64,000 nt of DNA from Nocardioides sp. Kera G14 (GCF_020715565.1 NZ_CP085839.1:3038001-3102000); one strand, 5' to 3'. Shown: positions 9,187 through 16,512, counted from the first letter of the stretch. Program-made: numbers and translations. Notes: generated from the letters alone by a model not told the origin.

Positions 9187-9220
9187 GAAAGGCAGCGGAT
9201 CCGAGTATCCGCTGCCTTTC
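9187..9220. terminator. Strong 14-bp hairpin terminator
   Basis: A perfect 14-bp inverted repeat with arms 9187-9200 and 9207-9220 and a six-base loop (CCGAGT). It lies ten bases after the regulator stop and is flanked by an A run on the left and a T run on the right, so it can act in both directions. Confidence 0.88.
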
Positions 9221-9223
9221 TCG

Positions 9224-9269
9224 CTGGAGCGGCCCCACCAGTGGGGGGCGGTGGGCGTGACCGCTCCAG
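9224..9269. repeat. Second nested hairpin in the intergenic region
   Basis: CTGGAGCGG at 9224-9232 pairs with CCGCTCCAG at 9261-9269. The loop contains another stem (CCCCAC / GTGGGG near 9233-9246). It lies three bases after the 14-bp terminator and 16 bases before the 3' end of the small peptide gene, so it probably terminates that leftward gene. Confidence 0.6.
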
Positions 9270-9285
9270 AAACGGTGTCAGATGC

Positions 9286-9432
9286 TCACTTGAGCGTCTT
9301 CACCGGAGCCGTGGGGACGCTGTAACCCCAGCTGTAGTCCTTGGCGTGGGCCGCCGGTGACGTGAGACCGAGCAGGCCGAGGCTGACGGCGCCCGAGGCG
9401 ACCGTGACCGCGATGATCCGTGCGAGCTTCAT
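9286..9432 (-). CDS. Small secreted peptide precursor (48 aa)
   Basis: A 48-residue precursor that I do not recognise. It has a Lys/Arg N-terminus (MKLARI), a hydrophobic core and a signal-peptidase-I site ending SPAAHA, predicting a mature peptide of about 18 residues (KDYSWGYSVPTAPVKTLK). The ATG at 9432 is favoured by AAGGA about 8 bases upstream; a longer reading adds 18 polar residues and spoils the signal peptide. The mature part is too short to fold as an enzyme, is aromatic and ends basic, so a signalling, antimicrobial or surface role is possible. It stands alone between moaA and a regulator, with its own palindrome-rich upstream region at 9433-9580. Confidence 0.7.
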   Translation of the reverse strand: MKLARIIAVTVASGAVSLGLLGLTSPAAHAKDYSWGYSVPTAPVKTLK

Positions 9433-9580
9433 GATGGTGTCCTTGCTAGTGCGGTTGTCGTGGGTCCCGAGTGGTGGTGCCTGCAACGAGAAGTCTGCCG
9501 AGTGCGCAAGAGGCCGAGTTAGGACCTTAGTCCCTCATATCTTTGCATTGCACAAAGTTGCAGTCCAAGACCTCGGGTGG

Positions 9581-10585
9581 TCAGCCGCCGATCGCGCTCA
9601 TGGAGCGGCTCGCCGCGGCGAACTCCTCCAGTCGGACCGGTTCGTCCAGGCCATGGCCCCGAGCCTTGCCCCACATCGCGGTTCTCCAGCGCCCCGCGAT
9701 CTCGGCGTCATCCGACCCGTCGCGCAGGAGCGCCCGCAGGTCGGTCTCCGTGGTGGCGAAGAGGCAGTCCCTGATCTGGCCGTCGGCGGTCAGCCGGGTG
9801 CGGTTGCAGGCGCGGCAGAAGGGCTGGGTCACCGACGCGATCACGCCCACCGTCGCGGGGCCGCCGTCGACCAGCCATCGCTCCGCCGGGGCACTGCCAC
9901 GAGGAGCCACACTCGGCGAGAGTTCGAACTCCGTCCGGAGGCTGTCGAGGATCTCGTCGGCCGTGATCAGGTTGTCGCGCGTCCACTGGTGGTCGGCGTC
10001 GATCGGCATCTGCTCGATGAAGCGCAGCTCGTACCCACGCTCCAGCGCGAACCTCAGCAGTGCCGGCGCCTCGTCGTCGTTCACTCCTCGCATCAGCACG
10101 GCGTTGACCTTCACCGGCGTCAGGCCGGCACTCTGGGCGGCCTCCAGCCCCGTGAGTACGTCGTCCAGCCGGTCCCGTCGCGTGAGCTGATGGAACCGGG
10201 CGCGATCGAGGGTGTCCAGCGAGACGTTGAGACGCCGCAGCCCGGCCTCCTTGAGCGCGGGGGCGATGCGCTCCAGGCCGAGTCCGTTGGTGGTCAGGGA
10301 GAGGTCGAGGTCGTCACCGAGCTCGTAAGTGCGCCGGATCAGGTCGGGCAGCCCGGGCCTGATCAGCGGCTCGCCACCGGTGAACCGGATCGCGTTGACA
10401 CCGAGGTCCTGGACCGCGATGCGCACCAGCCGCACGATCTCGTCGTCGGTCAGCAGCTCGTCCTTGGGCAGCCACGGGAGGCCCTCGGCCGGCATGCAGT
10501 AGGTGCAGCGCAGGTTGCACTTGTCGGTGAGGGAGACGCGCAGGTCGGTGGCCCGCCGGCCGAACGTGTCGAGGAGCCCGGTCAT
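9581..10585 (-). CDS. moaA: GTP 3',8-cyclase MoaA
   Basis: This radical SAM enzyme converts GTP to 3',8-cyclo-GTP, the first step of molybdopterin synthesis. The N-terminal cluster motif DKCNLRCTYC supplies Cys23, Cys27 and Cys30. The C-terminal cluster motif lies in CRACNRTRLTADGQIRDC. The C-terminus ends in GG (SAIGG), as needed for MoaA activity. Length (334) is typical. The start overlaps the xdhC stop as ATGA, so it is transcribed from the xdhC promoter. moaC, its obligatory partner, is not in the window. Confidence 0.97.
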   Translation of the reverse strand: MTGLLDTFGRRATDLRVSLTDKCNLRCTYCMPAEGLPWLPKDELLTDDEIVRLVRIAVQDLGVNAIRFTGGEPLIRPGLPDLIRRTYELGDDLDLSLTTNGLGLERIAPALKEAGLRRLNVSLDTLDRARFHQLTRRDRLDDVLTGLEAAQSAGLTPVKVNAVLMRGVNDDEAPALLRFALERGYELRFIEQMPIDADHQWTRDNLITADEILDSLRTEFELSPSVAPRGSAPAERWLVDGGPATVGVIASVTQPFCRACNRTRLTADGQIRDCLFATTETDLRALLRDGSDDAEIAGRWRTAMWGKARGHGLDEPVRLEEFAAASRSMSAIGG

Positions 10586-11562
10586 CGGTGGATCGCCTCG
10601 GTGGTCGTGATCAGTCGCTGCGGCGTGCCGCCGCGGGCGAGCATGACGATCTCGGCGGCGATGGCCACCGCGGTCTCCTGCGGAGTCGCAGCGGCGAGGT
10701 CGAGGCCGATCGGGGAGCTGAGTCGCTCCAGGTCCTGCGCAGAGACACCTGCGGATGCCAGCGCCTCGCGGCGCTCACGGTCCGTCCGTCGGCTGCCCAT
10801 CGCGCCGACGTATCCGGCGCGGCTGGCGAGCGCCACCTGCAAGGCGGGGACGTCGAACTTCGGGTCGTGGCTCAGCACGCAGATCACCGAGCGCTCGTCG
10901 AGCTCGATCTGCTCCAGATAGCGGTGCGGCCAGTCGACGACGACCGCGTCGGCGTCGGGGAAGCGCTCGGGCGTCGCGAGGGCGGGCCGCGGATCGACGA
11001 CGACGACGCGGTGGCCGAGCGCCCTCCCCTGGCCGGCGACCGCCCGGACGAAGTCGTTGGCCCCAGTGAGGACCATGAGAGGCGGCGCGGGGACGGCGTG
11101 CACGAAGACGCCGTCGGTCGTTCCCGTGGGCTCACCCACCTGCTGTGCGGCGGTCGTCGTGATCAGTCCGTCGGCCAGCGTCGTGCGCAGGGTCAGGTCG
11201 CGGCCCTCGGCGAGGGTGGCGAGCACCGCGGGGTCACGGAGCACGTGGTCGTCGGTCACCGGCTCGACCAGGACGCTGATGACACCGCCACAGGTCAGGC
11301 CGACGGCGAAGGCGTCGGAGTCGGTGACGCCGTACGTCTCGAGCACGGCCTCACCCGTGACGAGCACCTGCTGCGCGAGCTCGATGACCGCGCCCTCGAC
11401 GCAGCCGCCGGAGAGGGAGCCGACCACCTCGCCGTCCGCGCTCACCGCCATCGCGGCGCCGGGGAGGCGAGGGGCGGAGGACCAGGTCTCGACGACGCGG
11501 GCGAGGGCGTACGCCGTGCGGTCGGCGTTCCACCGCGCCAGCGCCTCGCTCACCTCCCGCAT
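10582..11562 (-). CDS. xdhC: XdhC/CoxI family molybdenum-enzyme maturation factor
   Basis: A 326-residue protein with the XdhC/CoxI N-terminal domain (WSSAPRLPGAAMAVSADGEVVGSLSGGCVEGAV) and the C-terminal Rossmann-like XdhC_C domain (DVPALQVALASRAGYVGAMGSRRT). Such proteins bind, sulfurate and insert the cofactor into xanthine dehydrogenase/CO dehydrogenase-type enzymes. It heads a two-gene unit with moaA. The start ATG is six bases from a TAGGCT -10 on the minus strand (11569-11574), so the transcript is probably leaderless. No xanthine or CO dehydrogenase structural gene is in the window. Confidence 0.9.
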   Translation of the reverse strand: MREVSEALARWNADRTAYALARVVETWSSAPRLPGAAMAVSADGEVVGSLSGGCVEGAVIELAQQVLVTGEAVLETYGVTDSDAFAVGLTCGGVISVLVEPVTDDHVLRDPAVLATLAEGRDLTLRTTLADGLITTTAAQQVGEPTGTTDGVFVHAVPAPPLMVLTGANDFVRAVAGQGRALGHRVVVVDPRPALATPERFPDADAVVVDWPHRYLEQIELDERSVICVLSHDPKFDVPALQVALASRAGYVGAMGSRRTDRERREALASAGVSAQDLERLSSPIGLDLAAATPQETAVAIAAEIVMLARGGTPQRLITTTEAIHR

Positions 11563-11616
11563 GGGACGAGCCTAGGGCGTCGTGCACAGCGACCGGCTGC
11601 GGACGACGAAAACCCG

Positions 11617-11645
11617 TTGGCTGATGGGGTCAGCGGGCGTACCTT
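11617..11645 (+). promoter_or_regulatory. Candidate sigma-70-type promoter of the mini-ORF leader
   Basis: TTGGCT at 11617-11622 and TACCTT at 11640-11645 are separated by 17 bases. Transcription would begin near 11652, just ahead of the Shine-Dalgarno sequence at 11657-11671. Confidence 0.55.
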
Positions 11646-11676
11646 CGTAGGACACGGAAAGGAGGTGATCCGAAGC

Positions 11677-11715
11677 ATGATTTCTCTTCGGACGAGTGAG
11701 GTGGCTGCGCGCTAG
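11677..11715 (+). CDS. 12-codon mini-ORF with extended Shine-Dalgarno
   Basis: An ATG opens a 12-residue frame (MISLRTSEVAAR) ending in TAG. It is preceded by 11657-11671 (GAAAGGAGGTGATCC), which is complementary to 15 consecutive bases of the usual bacterial 16S rRNA 3' end, although the spacing to ATG is long (about 11 bases). The frame after the TAG stays open into the mocA-like gene, so the stop is the only interruption. It could be a leader peptide, a decoy or stalling site, or a MerR-like remnant. No function is known to me. Confidence 0.4.
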   Translation: MISLRTSEVAAR

Positions 11716-11774
11716 CGCATCCCGGAAGCTCCGGCTGCCGAGGTTCGCGTCAGCGAATCCACCGCAGTCACCCG

Positions 11775-11830
11775 ACCCGCAGACGCACCGGCATCGTCCT
11801 CGGTGAAGCCGCCAGGCACGGTCTGCGGGT
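11775..11830 (+). repeat. 10-bp inverted repeat ahead of the mocA-like gene
   Basis: ACCCGCAGAC at 11775-11784 pairs with GTCTGCGGGT at 11821-11830. A CGGC/GCCG stem lies inside the 36-base loop. There is no T tract, so it is not a standard terminator. It lies between the mini-ORF and the gene. Confidence 0.45.
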
Positions 11831-11880
11831 CGCTTCCATTTCGCGGTCCCGTCGACGGCGCGCGGCCTAGGGTGGCGGTC

Positions 11881-12465
11881 GTGGCGGACGACGACTTCCC
11901 CGAGGTCACCGGGCTGGTGCTCGCCGCCGGTCTCGGCCGACGGATGGGCGGTCCGAAGGCGGAGCTCGTCGTCGACGGCGAGCGGCTGATGGACCGGGCG
12001 GTACGCCTCCTCGAGGAGGCCGGATGCGATCCGGTGATCGTCGTCGGGCAGGCGTCCTTCGCCTATCCGGAGGCGTTGGTCTTCCACAACGAGGACCCCG
12101 AGGACGGACTGCGCTCGAGCCTGCAGATCGGCGTTGAGGCGGCCGACGGCTGCGGGCCGGGCATCGTCGCCGTCATGCTCGTCGACCAGCCGGGGTTGAC
12201 CGTCGAGGGCACCCGCTCGGTGGTCTCCGCCTGGCGACCCGGACGCGTCAGCGTCGGCACGATCGAGGGTCGCCGTGTCCACCCCGTGGTGATGGCCATC
12301 GACGAGTGGCACGAGGCGCTCAGTCTCGCTGGTCCCGACGAGGGCGCCCGACGCTTCCTCGCCTCCCATCCCGACCTGGTCGACGAGATCGAGGTTCCCG
12401 GCGTCGCCACGGACCTCGACACCCCCGAGGACCTCCGCCGCTTCGTCGAATCCCGGCTTCCCTGA
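11881..12465 (+). CDS. MocA-like molybdenum cofactor nucleotidyltransferase
   Basis: A 194-residue NTP-transferase with the signature VLAAGLGRRMGGPKAEL at the N-terminus and the metal-binding Asp in MLVDQPGLT. This resembles MocA, which attaches CMP to molybdopterin for xanthine dehydrogenase-type enzymes. It is divergent from xdhC, and MocA and XdhC act on the same enzymes. The GTG at 11881 is chosen because a TAGGGT -10 ends seven bases upstream. Guanylyl transfer (MobA) is the alternative, but a better MobA candidate is at 19069. Confidence 0.8.
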   Translation: MADDDFPEVTGLVLAAGLGRRMGGPKAELVVDGERLMDRAVRLLEEAGCDPVIVVGQASFAYPEALVFHNEDPEDGLRSSLQIGVEAADGCGPGIVAVMLVDQPGLTVEGTRSVVSAWRPGRVSVGTIEGRRVHPVVMAIDEWHEALSLAGPDEGARRFLASHPDLVDEIEVPGVATDLDTPEDLRRFVESRLP

Positions 12466-12505
12466 CGCCGAATCCGGGGTCTCCTACCGTCGAGTCCGGG
12501 GCTCC

Positions 12506-12742
12506 TCACCCGCCGGCGAAGGGCGGCAGTACGTGGACCTCGGCCCCGTCCGGCAGCGGCTGATCGGCCTCCGCCTGGGCGCCGTTGACCAAGAAGGAGC
12601 TGGCCATGCAGACACCGCGGAGGTCGGGCCGCGACGAGAGCTCGGCCTTCAGGTCGGCGAGCGTCGAGGCCACCAGCTGTTCGCTCTCGACGCCGGCCGC
12701 CGCCTTCGCCCCCGCGAAGTAGCGGACAGTCACGGTGGCCAT
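12506..12742 (-). CDS. MoaD/ThiS-family sulfur carrier protein
   Basis: A 78-residue ubiquitin-fold sulfur carrier ending in the diagnostic Gly-Gly (PPFAGG), which is adenylated and thiocarboxylated before donating sulfur to molybdopterin (MoaD) or another pathway. The N-terminus VTVRYFAGAKAAAGVE is typical of MoaD. The start ATG lies six bases from a TAACCT -10 on the minus strand. moaE is not in the window, but the neighbours (mocA-like gene, modBA) favour MoaD over ThiS. Confidence 0.85.
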   Translation of the reverse strand: MATVTVRYFAGAKAAAGVESEQLVASTLADLKAELSSRPDLRGVCMASSFLVNGAQAEADQPLPDGAEVHVLPPFAGG

Positions 12743-12759
12743 GCGTACAGGTTACGGCG

Positions 12760-13569
12760 TCAGCGGAGGAGTGCCCGTAGCCAGCGGTCGCGCAGCGCGA
12801 CGAGGACGACCACGGCGATCAGGATCATCGGCAGCGACAGGGCGATCGCCTCCTCGGGGCTGGACTGGAAGGCCGTGAGCACACCGGTGGGGGCGGTCTG
12901 GGTGTGGTCGATGACGTTGCCCGCGAAGAGCACGGTCGCGCCGAACTCCCCCAGCGCTCGCGACCAGCAGAGCACCATGCCGGCGCCGAGTGAGGGCAGC
13001 GCCATCGGCACCGTGACCCGGAGGAAGACCTGCATCCGGCTGGCGCCGAGCGTCGCGGCCGCCTCCTCGTGCACCCGGTCGCCGACCCGGAAGGCCCCCT
13101 CCAGGGTGACGACGAGGAAGGGCATCGCGACGAAGAGTTGGGCCAGCACGACGGCCGCCGGTGTGAAGGCGAGCGACATGCCGAACCACTGGTCGAGCCA
13201 CTGGCCGAAGACGCCGCGGCGACCGAAGGCCAGCAGCAGCGAGAGACCGCCGACGACGGGCGGCAGCACCATCGGCAGGGTTACGGCAGCGCGGAGGAGG
13301 CCACGGCCCGGGAAGGAGATCCGCGCCAGCAACCAGGCCAGAGGCGCCCCGAGGACTGCGGCGATCGCCGTGGTGATCGCCGCCGCGATGAGCGACAGCC
13401 GTACGGCGGCGCCCACATCCACGCCGTCCGCGGAGTCGGCATGGCCGTAGATCGTCGGCAGATCCGCCCACGGCGCCCGGATGAGCAGCGCGACGGTGGG
13501 CAGGACGAGGACCAGCGCCGCCAGCAGGGCCGGCGGGAGCAGCATCCATGGGGGACGAGTCGGCATCAC
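12760..13569 (-). CDS. modB: Molybdate ABC transporter permease ModB
   Basis: A 269-residue inner-membrane permease with six predicted membrane segments and the ABC-contact EAA loop (EEAAATLGASRMQVFLRVTVP). It pairs with ModA, whose stop is four bases upstream. Start is GTG at 13569 or the ATG one codon later. The ATPase ModC, usually next in line, is missing: the next gene is the MoaD-like carrier. Confidence 0.93.
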   Translation of the reverse strand: MMPTRPPWMLLPPALLAALVLVLPTVALLIRAPWADLPTIYGHADSADGVDVGAAVRLSLIAAAITTAIAAVLGAPLAWLLARISFPGRGLLRAAVTLPMVLPPVVGGLSLLLAFGRRGVFGQWLDQWFGMSLAFTPAAVVLAQLFVAMPFLVVTLEGAFRVGDRVHEEAAATLGASRMQVFLRVTVPMALPSLGAGMVLCWSRALGEFGATVLFAGNVIDHTQTAPTGVLTAFQSSPEEAIALSLPMILIAVVVLVALRDRWLRALLR

Positions 13570-13573
13570 GGTC

Positions 13574-14353
13574 TCATGGTGTGGTGAAGCCCGCCTCGGT
13601 CAGTGCCGCGACACCGGCCTTTCCGCGGACGAAGGCGACGAAGGCCTTCGCGAGCGCGGACTTCCTCGAGTCCTTGAGCGTAGCGATGGGATAGGACGTC
13701 GTCGCACCCTCGGCCTGCGCCTCGGTGAGCGGCACGCCCGTCACCTTGTCACCTGCCGCCTTGACGTCGGTCACGTAGACGATGCCGGCATCGACCTCAC
13801 CCGACTGGACGACGGCGAGCGTTGACTTCACGTCCGGCTCTGATGCGGTCGGCGTGAAGGTGAGCCCGTTGTCAGTGGCGAGCTGTGTTGCGAGCGCACC
13901 ACAGGGAGCAGTCGTCACACAGAGCGCGAGCTTCACACCGGGTTCAGCCAGGTCTGCCAGTGACGTGATGCCCTTCGGATTTCCCGGGGCGGTCGCGATC
14001 TCGGCCGTGTTGCCGGCGAAGGTCTCCGGCGTGCCTGCGACGAGGTCGGCAGCGACCACGGCGTCCATGTTCTTCGGAGCCGCCGACGCGAAGACGTCGG
14101 CGCCCCCGGCCTCGGTGATCTTCGTGGCCAGATCCCCGGACGACCCGAACTCGAAGACGACCTTGGCACCGTCATGCGCCTGCTCGAACTCCTTGCCGAG
14201 CTCCGTGAAGGTCCCCGTGAGCGACGAGGCCGCGAAGACCGTGATCGTGCCGGCGAGATCACCCTCCGTGGCGCCGGTGTCGGAGCTGCTGCCGCAGGCG
14301 GCGAGGAGGGGCGACAGAACGAGGCCGGCGGCGATCACTGCGAGCGATTTCAT
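13574..14353 (-). CDS. modA: Molybdate-binding lipoprotein ModA
   Basis: A 259-residue periplasmic-type substrate-binding protein with a lipoprotein signal (MKSLAVIAAGLVLSPLLAAC, lipid Cys20). The mature part has the ModA hallmark TITVFAASSLTGTFTELGKEFE, whose Ser residues bind the oxyanion, and GADVFASAAPKNMD. It delivers molybdate or tungstate to ModB. The ATG is six bases from a minus-strand TATGGT -10, and a palindromic operator lies immediately upstream of that. Confidence 0.95.
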   Translation of the reverse strand: MKSLAVIAAGLVLSPLLAACGSSSDTGATEGDLAGTITVFAASSLTGTFTELGKEFEQAHDGAKVVFEFGSSGDLATKITEAGGADVFASAAPKNMDAVVAADLVAGTPETFAGNTAEIATAPGNPKGITSLADLAEPGVKLALCVTTAPCGALATQLATDNGLTFTPTASEPDVKSTLAVVQSGEVDAGIVYVTDVKAAGDKVTGVPLTEAQAEGATTSYPIATLKDSRKSALAKAFVAFVRGKAGVAALTEAGFTTP

Positions 14354-14359
14354 GTCCGC

Positions 14360-14402
14360 ACCATAGTTAGGAAATACCTAAGCAGAAAGCCGGTCTTAGG
14401 AT
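14360..14402. promoter_or_regulatory. Divergent modA / regulator promoter with TTAGG-N5-CCTAA operator
   Basis: TTAGGAAATACCTAA at 14367-14381 is a perfect 5-bp inverted repeat. It directly abuts the modA -10 (TATGGT on the minus strand, 14360-14365) and lies 15 bases before the regulator -10 (TAGGAT, 14397-14402), with a further CTTAGG half-site overlapping that hexamer. Both genes have -10 to start distances of 6-7 bases, implying leaderless transcripts. The adjacent TOBE regulator is the obvious ligand. Confidence 0.75.
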
Positions 14403-14409
14403 TCGGCCC

Positions 14410-14787
14410 ATGGAATACCTGCGGATCGGCGAGGTGGCGAAGGCCGTCGGCGTCAGCCCCGACACGCTGCGCCGATGGGAGGTCGAGGGCCGGGTCACCT
14501 TCGAGCGGCGCGGAAACCAGCGCGTGCTGCCCGCGGACCGGTTGAGTGAGCTCAAAGCCTCCCTCGCGCCGACACAGCGCGGCACCAGTGCGCGCAACCA
14601 CTTCGAGGGCATCGTCGTCGCCGTCACGAAGGACGGTGTCATGGCCCAGGTCGAGCTTGCCTGCGGTGACTACCGCGTCGTCTCGCTGATGAGCAGGGAG
14701 GCCGCCGAGGAGCTCGGACTCGAGCCCGGCGTACCGGCGACCGCCGTCGTGAAGGCGACCAGCGTGATGGTGCAGGCCTCGTCGTGA
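14410..14787 (+). CDS. MerR-type HTH + TOBE molybdate-responsive regulator
   Basis: A 125-residue two-domain protein. Residues 1-50 form a MerR/excisionase-type HTH (RIGEVAKAVGVSPDTLRRWEVEG). Residues 60-125 form a TOBE/molbindin domain (ARNHFEGIVVAVTKDGVMAQVELACGD region) of the kind that binds molybdate or tungstate. It is the functional analogue of ModE and is divergent from modA across a shared operator. Expected action is repression of modAB when molybdate is plentiful, plus autoregulation. The start ATG is seven bases from a TAGGAT -10. Confidence 0.85.
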   Translation: MEYLRIGEVAKAVGVSPDTLRRWEVEGRVTFERRGNQRVLPADRLSELKASLAPTQRGTSARNHFEGIVVAVTKDGVMAQVELACGDYRVVSLMSREAAEELGLEPGVPATAVVKATSVMVQASS

Positions 14788-14868
14788 GATCTGACGCATA
14801 AAGTCGGTCTGTCGCAGCGCGGCATGGCAGGCTTGGTGACGACGCGATCGCGAAGAGGGGTGGGGCCC

Positions 14869-15810
14869 ATGGAGTTCGACGTCCGCCAGTGGCACTTCCG
14901 CGGCGCCGTCGGTCTCTGCATCGTCGCCTCGATCTGCTACCTCGCCACGTTCACGACGTCCGAGGTCTCCGGCGAGGTCACCACGTACTACCTCGCGAGC
15001 CTCGCGGCGATCGTCCTCGTCTGGCTGCTGGGCCTCCGCTGGCTGAGGCGACCCATGCTCTACGTCTGGCCACTGCTCGACTGCCTCGGCATGATCGGCG
15101 CCTCCCGGCTCGCCCCCACGGCCGCGGTCCTCTCGATCGCCGCGATGGCCGTGGGTTTCCTCTACGTCGGCTTCACCCAGCCGCGCGGAGGGTCGCTCGT
15201 CAAGCTTCCCGTGGCGATCGTGGCCTACTGCCTCGTCGTCGACCTGCCTCTGGACCAATTGGCGGTACGACTCTCGCTCAGCATCGTGGTCTGGCTGTCG
15301 GTCTCCGAGCTGCCGGCCTGGTTGATCGCGAACCTCGCCGAGGCTCGCCGGTCGCTGGTGAAGCTGGCCGCCACGGACGCCCTCACCGGCCTGCCGAACC
15401 GCCGCGAGTGGGACACCGAGATCGCCGCGCTCTCGACCGGTCGCCGGCCCTTCGCCGTCCTCCTCGTCGACCTCGACCACTTCAAGGAGTACAACGACCG
15501 GTACGGACACCTCGCCGGCGACGACCTGCTCAGCGAGTTCGGCCACCGCCTGACGGCCGTCGCCGGGCCCGGCAACCTCGTGGCCCGCTGGGGCGGCGAG
15601 GAGTTCGCGGTGGCGCTGATCGGCGCCGACCTCCCGGCCGCGCAGGCCGTGGCGTCGGAGATCCTCGTCGACGTCCCTGACGCCCAGACCTGCTCGATCG
15701 GCATCGCCGTGCACCAGGGCGGCGAGGGTGGTCGCGAGCTGCTCGACCGCGCCGACAAGGCGCTGTACGCCGCCAAGTCGGCCGGCCGTGCGCAGCACGC
15801 CGTCGCCTGA
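14869..15810 (+). CDS. Membrane diguanylate cyclase (GGDEF)
   Basis: A 313-residue protein with about five N-terminal membrane segments (residues 8-165) and a C-terminal GGDEF domain. The active motif is WGGEEFAVAL, and DLDHFKEYNDRYGH supplies metal and substrate contacts, so it should make cyclic di-GMP from GTP. No inhibitory RxxD site is evident upstream of GGEEF. The ATG at 14869 follows a G-rich stretch (GGGGTGGGG). A reading 15 codons longer lacks a ribosome-binding site. A hairpin terminator follows. Confidence 0.9.
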   Translation: MEFDVRQWHFRGAVGLCIVASICYLATFTTSEVSGEVTTYYLASLAAIVLVWLLGLRWLRRPMLYVWPLLDCLGMIGASRLAPTAAVLSIAAMAVGFLYVGFTQPRGGSLVKLPVAIVAYCLVVDLPLDQLAVRLSLSIVVWLSVSELPAWLIANLAEARRSLVKLAATDALTGLPNRREWDTEIAALSTGRRPFAVLLVDLDHFKEYNDRYGHLAGDDLLSEFGHRLTAVAGPGNLVARWGGEEFAVALIGADLPAAQAVASEILVDVPDAQTCSIGIAVHQGGEGGRELLDRADKALYAAKSAGRAQHAVA

Positions 15811-15835
15811 TCTCAGCGGATCCGCGAAATGCCGC

Positions 15836-15867
15836 AGGCCCGGACCCGCGTGAGCGGATCCGGGCCT
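15836..15867. terminator. Hairpin terminator after diguanylate cyclase
   Basis: AGGCCCGGA at 15836-15844 pairs with TCCGGGCCT at 15859-15867 across a 14-base loop. It lies between the GGDEF gene stop and the oppositely oriented tRNA-Ser and can serve both. Confidence 0.75.
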
Positions 15868-15894
15868 CGCCGATGGTGCTGATCTCCATCGTGC

Positions 15895-15984
15895 TGGCGG
15901 AGGTGGCGAGATTTGAACTCGCGATGGGTTACCCCAAACCGCATTAGCAGTGCGGCGCCATAGACCGGACTAGGCGACACCTCC
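15895..15984 (-). tRNA. tRNA-Ser (anticodon GCT)
   Basis: The minus strand gives acceptor GGAGGTG/CACCTCC, anticodon stem CCGCA/TGCGG with loop CTGCTAA (GCT), a long variable arm and a T-arm with GAGTTCAAATC. The 3' CCA is encoded. It reads AGC and AGU. Confidence 0.96.
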
Positions 15985-16049
15985 ACGACAGCGCGTCCGA
16001 GGTTACCGGGCCGGTGGCCCCGGTCACCAATCGGGCTCGGACCCGGTCC

Positions 16050-16490
16050 CTACCGACGCAACTGGCCCTGCTGCAGGAAGCCCTGGAGCTGGCGGACGAA
16101 CTCGTCCTTCTGCACCGCGAGGAGCTCGACCGGGATGGTCGTCGTCGTGCCGTCCTTGAGGCGGAGCACGACGCAGTCGATGCCGTGCGGTGAGGTCGTC
16201 ACCGCGTCCTCGACGGCGGCCCAGCGGGCCGAACGGGTCCCGGCGCCGCGTACGAGGCGGACCTCGTAGGCGTCGGGCGTGGCCCTGACGACGTACGCAC
16301 GGCTGGAGAGCCACCACGCGAGGACGCCGAGGCCGATCAGACCGAGGACCGCGATGACGATCATGACGTCGGGGGTGAGATCGGCGGCGACGAACACCAC
16401 CGTCAACGCGAAGACGACGATCGCGAGGGCCACGAGGTAGAGGCCGATGAACCGCACCCGGACCTGGGGGGCGAGGCGGTAGTACGTCAT
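16050..16490 (-). CDS. Small membrane protein with PH-like domain
   Basis: A 146-residue protein with two adjacent membrane segments (about residues 13-35 and 42-60) followed by a soluble domain of about 80 residues. That part (RAYVVRATPDAYEVRLVRGAGTRSARWAAVEDAV) resembles the bacterial PH (bPH6-type) proteins common in actinobacteria. Function is unknown. The ATG at 16490 is used because longer frames run through the tRNA-Ser gene. A GTG at 16511, two bases past that tRNA's 3' end, is the alternative start. It is sandwiched between two tRNA-Ser genes and probably co-transcribed with the upstream one. Confidence 0.75.
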   Translation of the reverse strand: MTYYRLAPQVRVRFIGLYLVALAIVVFALTVVFVAADLTPDVMIVIAVLGLIGLGVLAWWLSSRAYVVRATPDAYEVRLVRGAGTRSARWAAVEDAVTTSPHGIDCVVLRLKDGTTTTIPVELLAVQKDEFVRQLQGFLQQGQLRR

Positions 16491-16512
16491 CTCGGCAGCG
16501 CTGTCAGACACG

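Larger units (their letters stand above)
11563..11880. other. 318-bp divergent leader region between xdhC and mocA-like gene
   Basis: This gap holds no full-length gene. It contains the xdhC -10 (TAGGCT, minus strand), a rightward promoter, a 12-codon mini-ORF with an extreme Shine-Dalgarno sequence, a 10-bp inverted repeat, and a second -10 (TAGGGT at 11868-11873) seven bases before the mocA-like start. The arrangement resembles a leader or attenuator, but that is inference. Confidence 0.6.

Noticed and set aside
11677..11715. MISLRTSEVAAR as the start of a MerR regulator broken by a stop
   Set aside because: Only seven residues resemble MerR N-termini and the sequence after TAG does not continue the fold.
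11677..12465. Amber readthrough producing one protein from the mini-ORF into the mocA-like gene
   Set aside because: The frame is open on both sides of TAG, but open frames are common at this GC content, the intervening peptide has no domain, and a separate -10 and GTG fit the gene start.
12466..12505. Short direct repeat GARTCCGGGG between the mocA-like and moaD-like genes
   Set aside because: Two copies of about 12 bases in a 40-bp convergent gap; too short and GC-rich to separate from chance.
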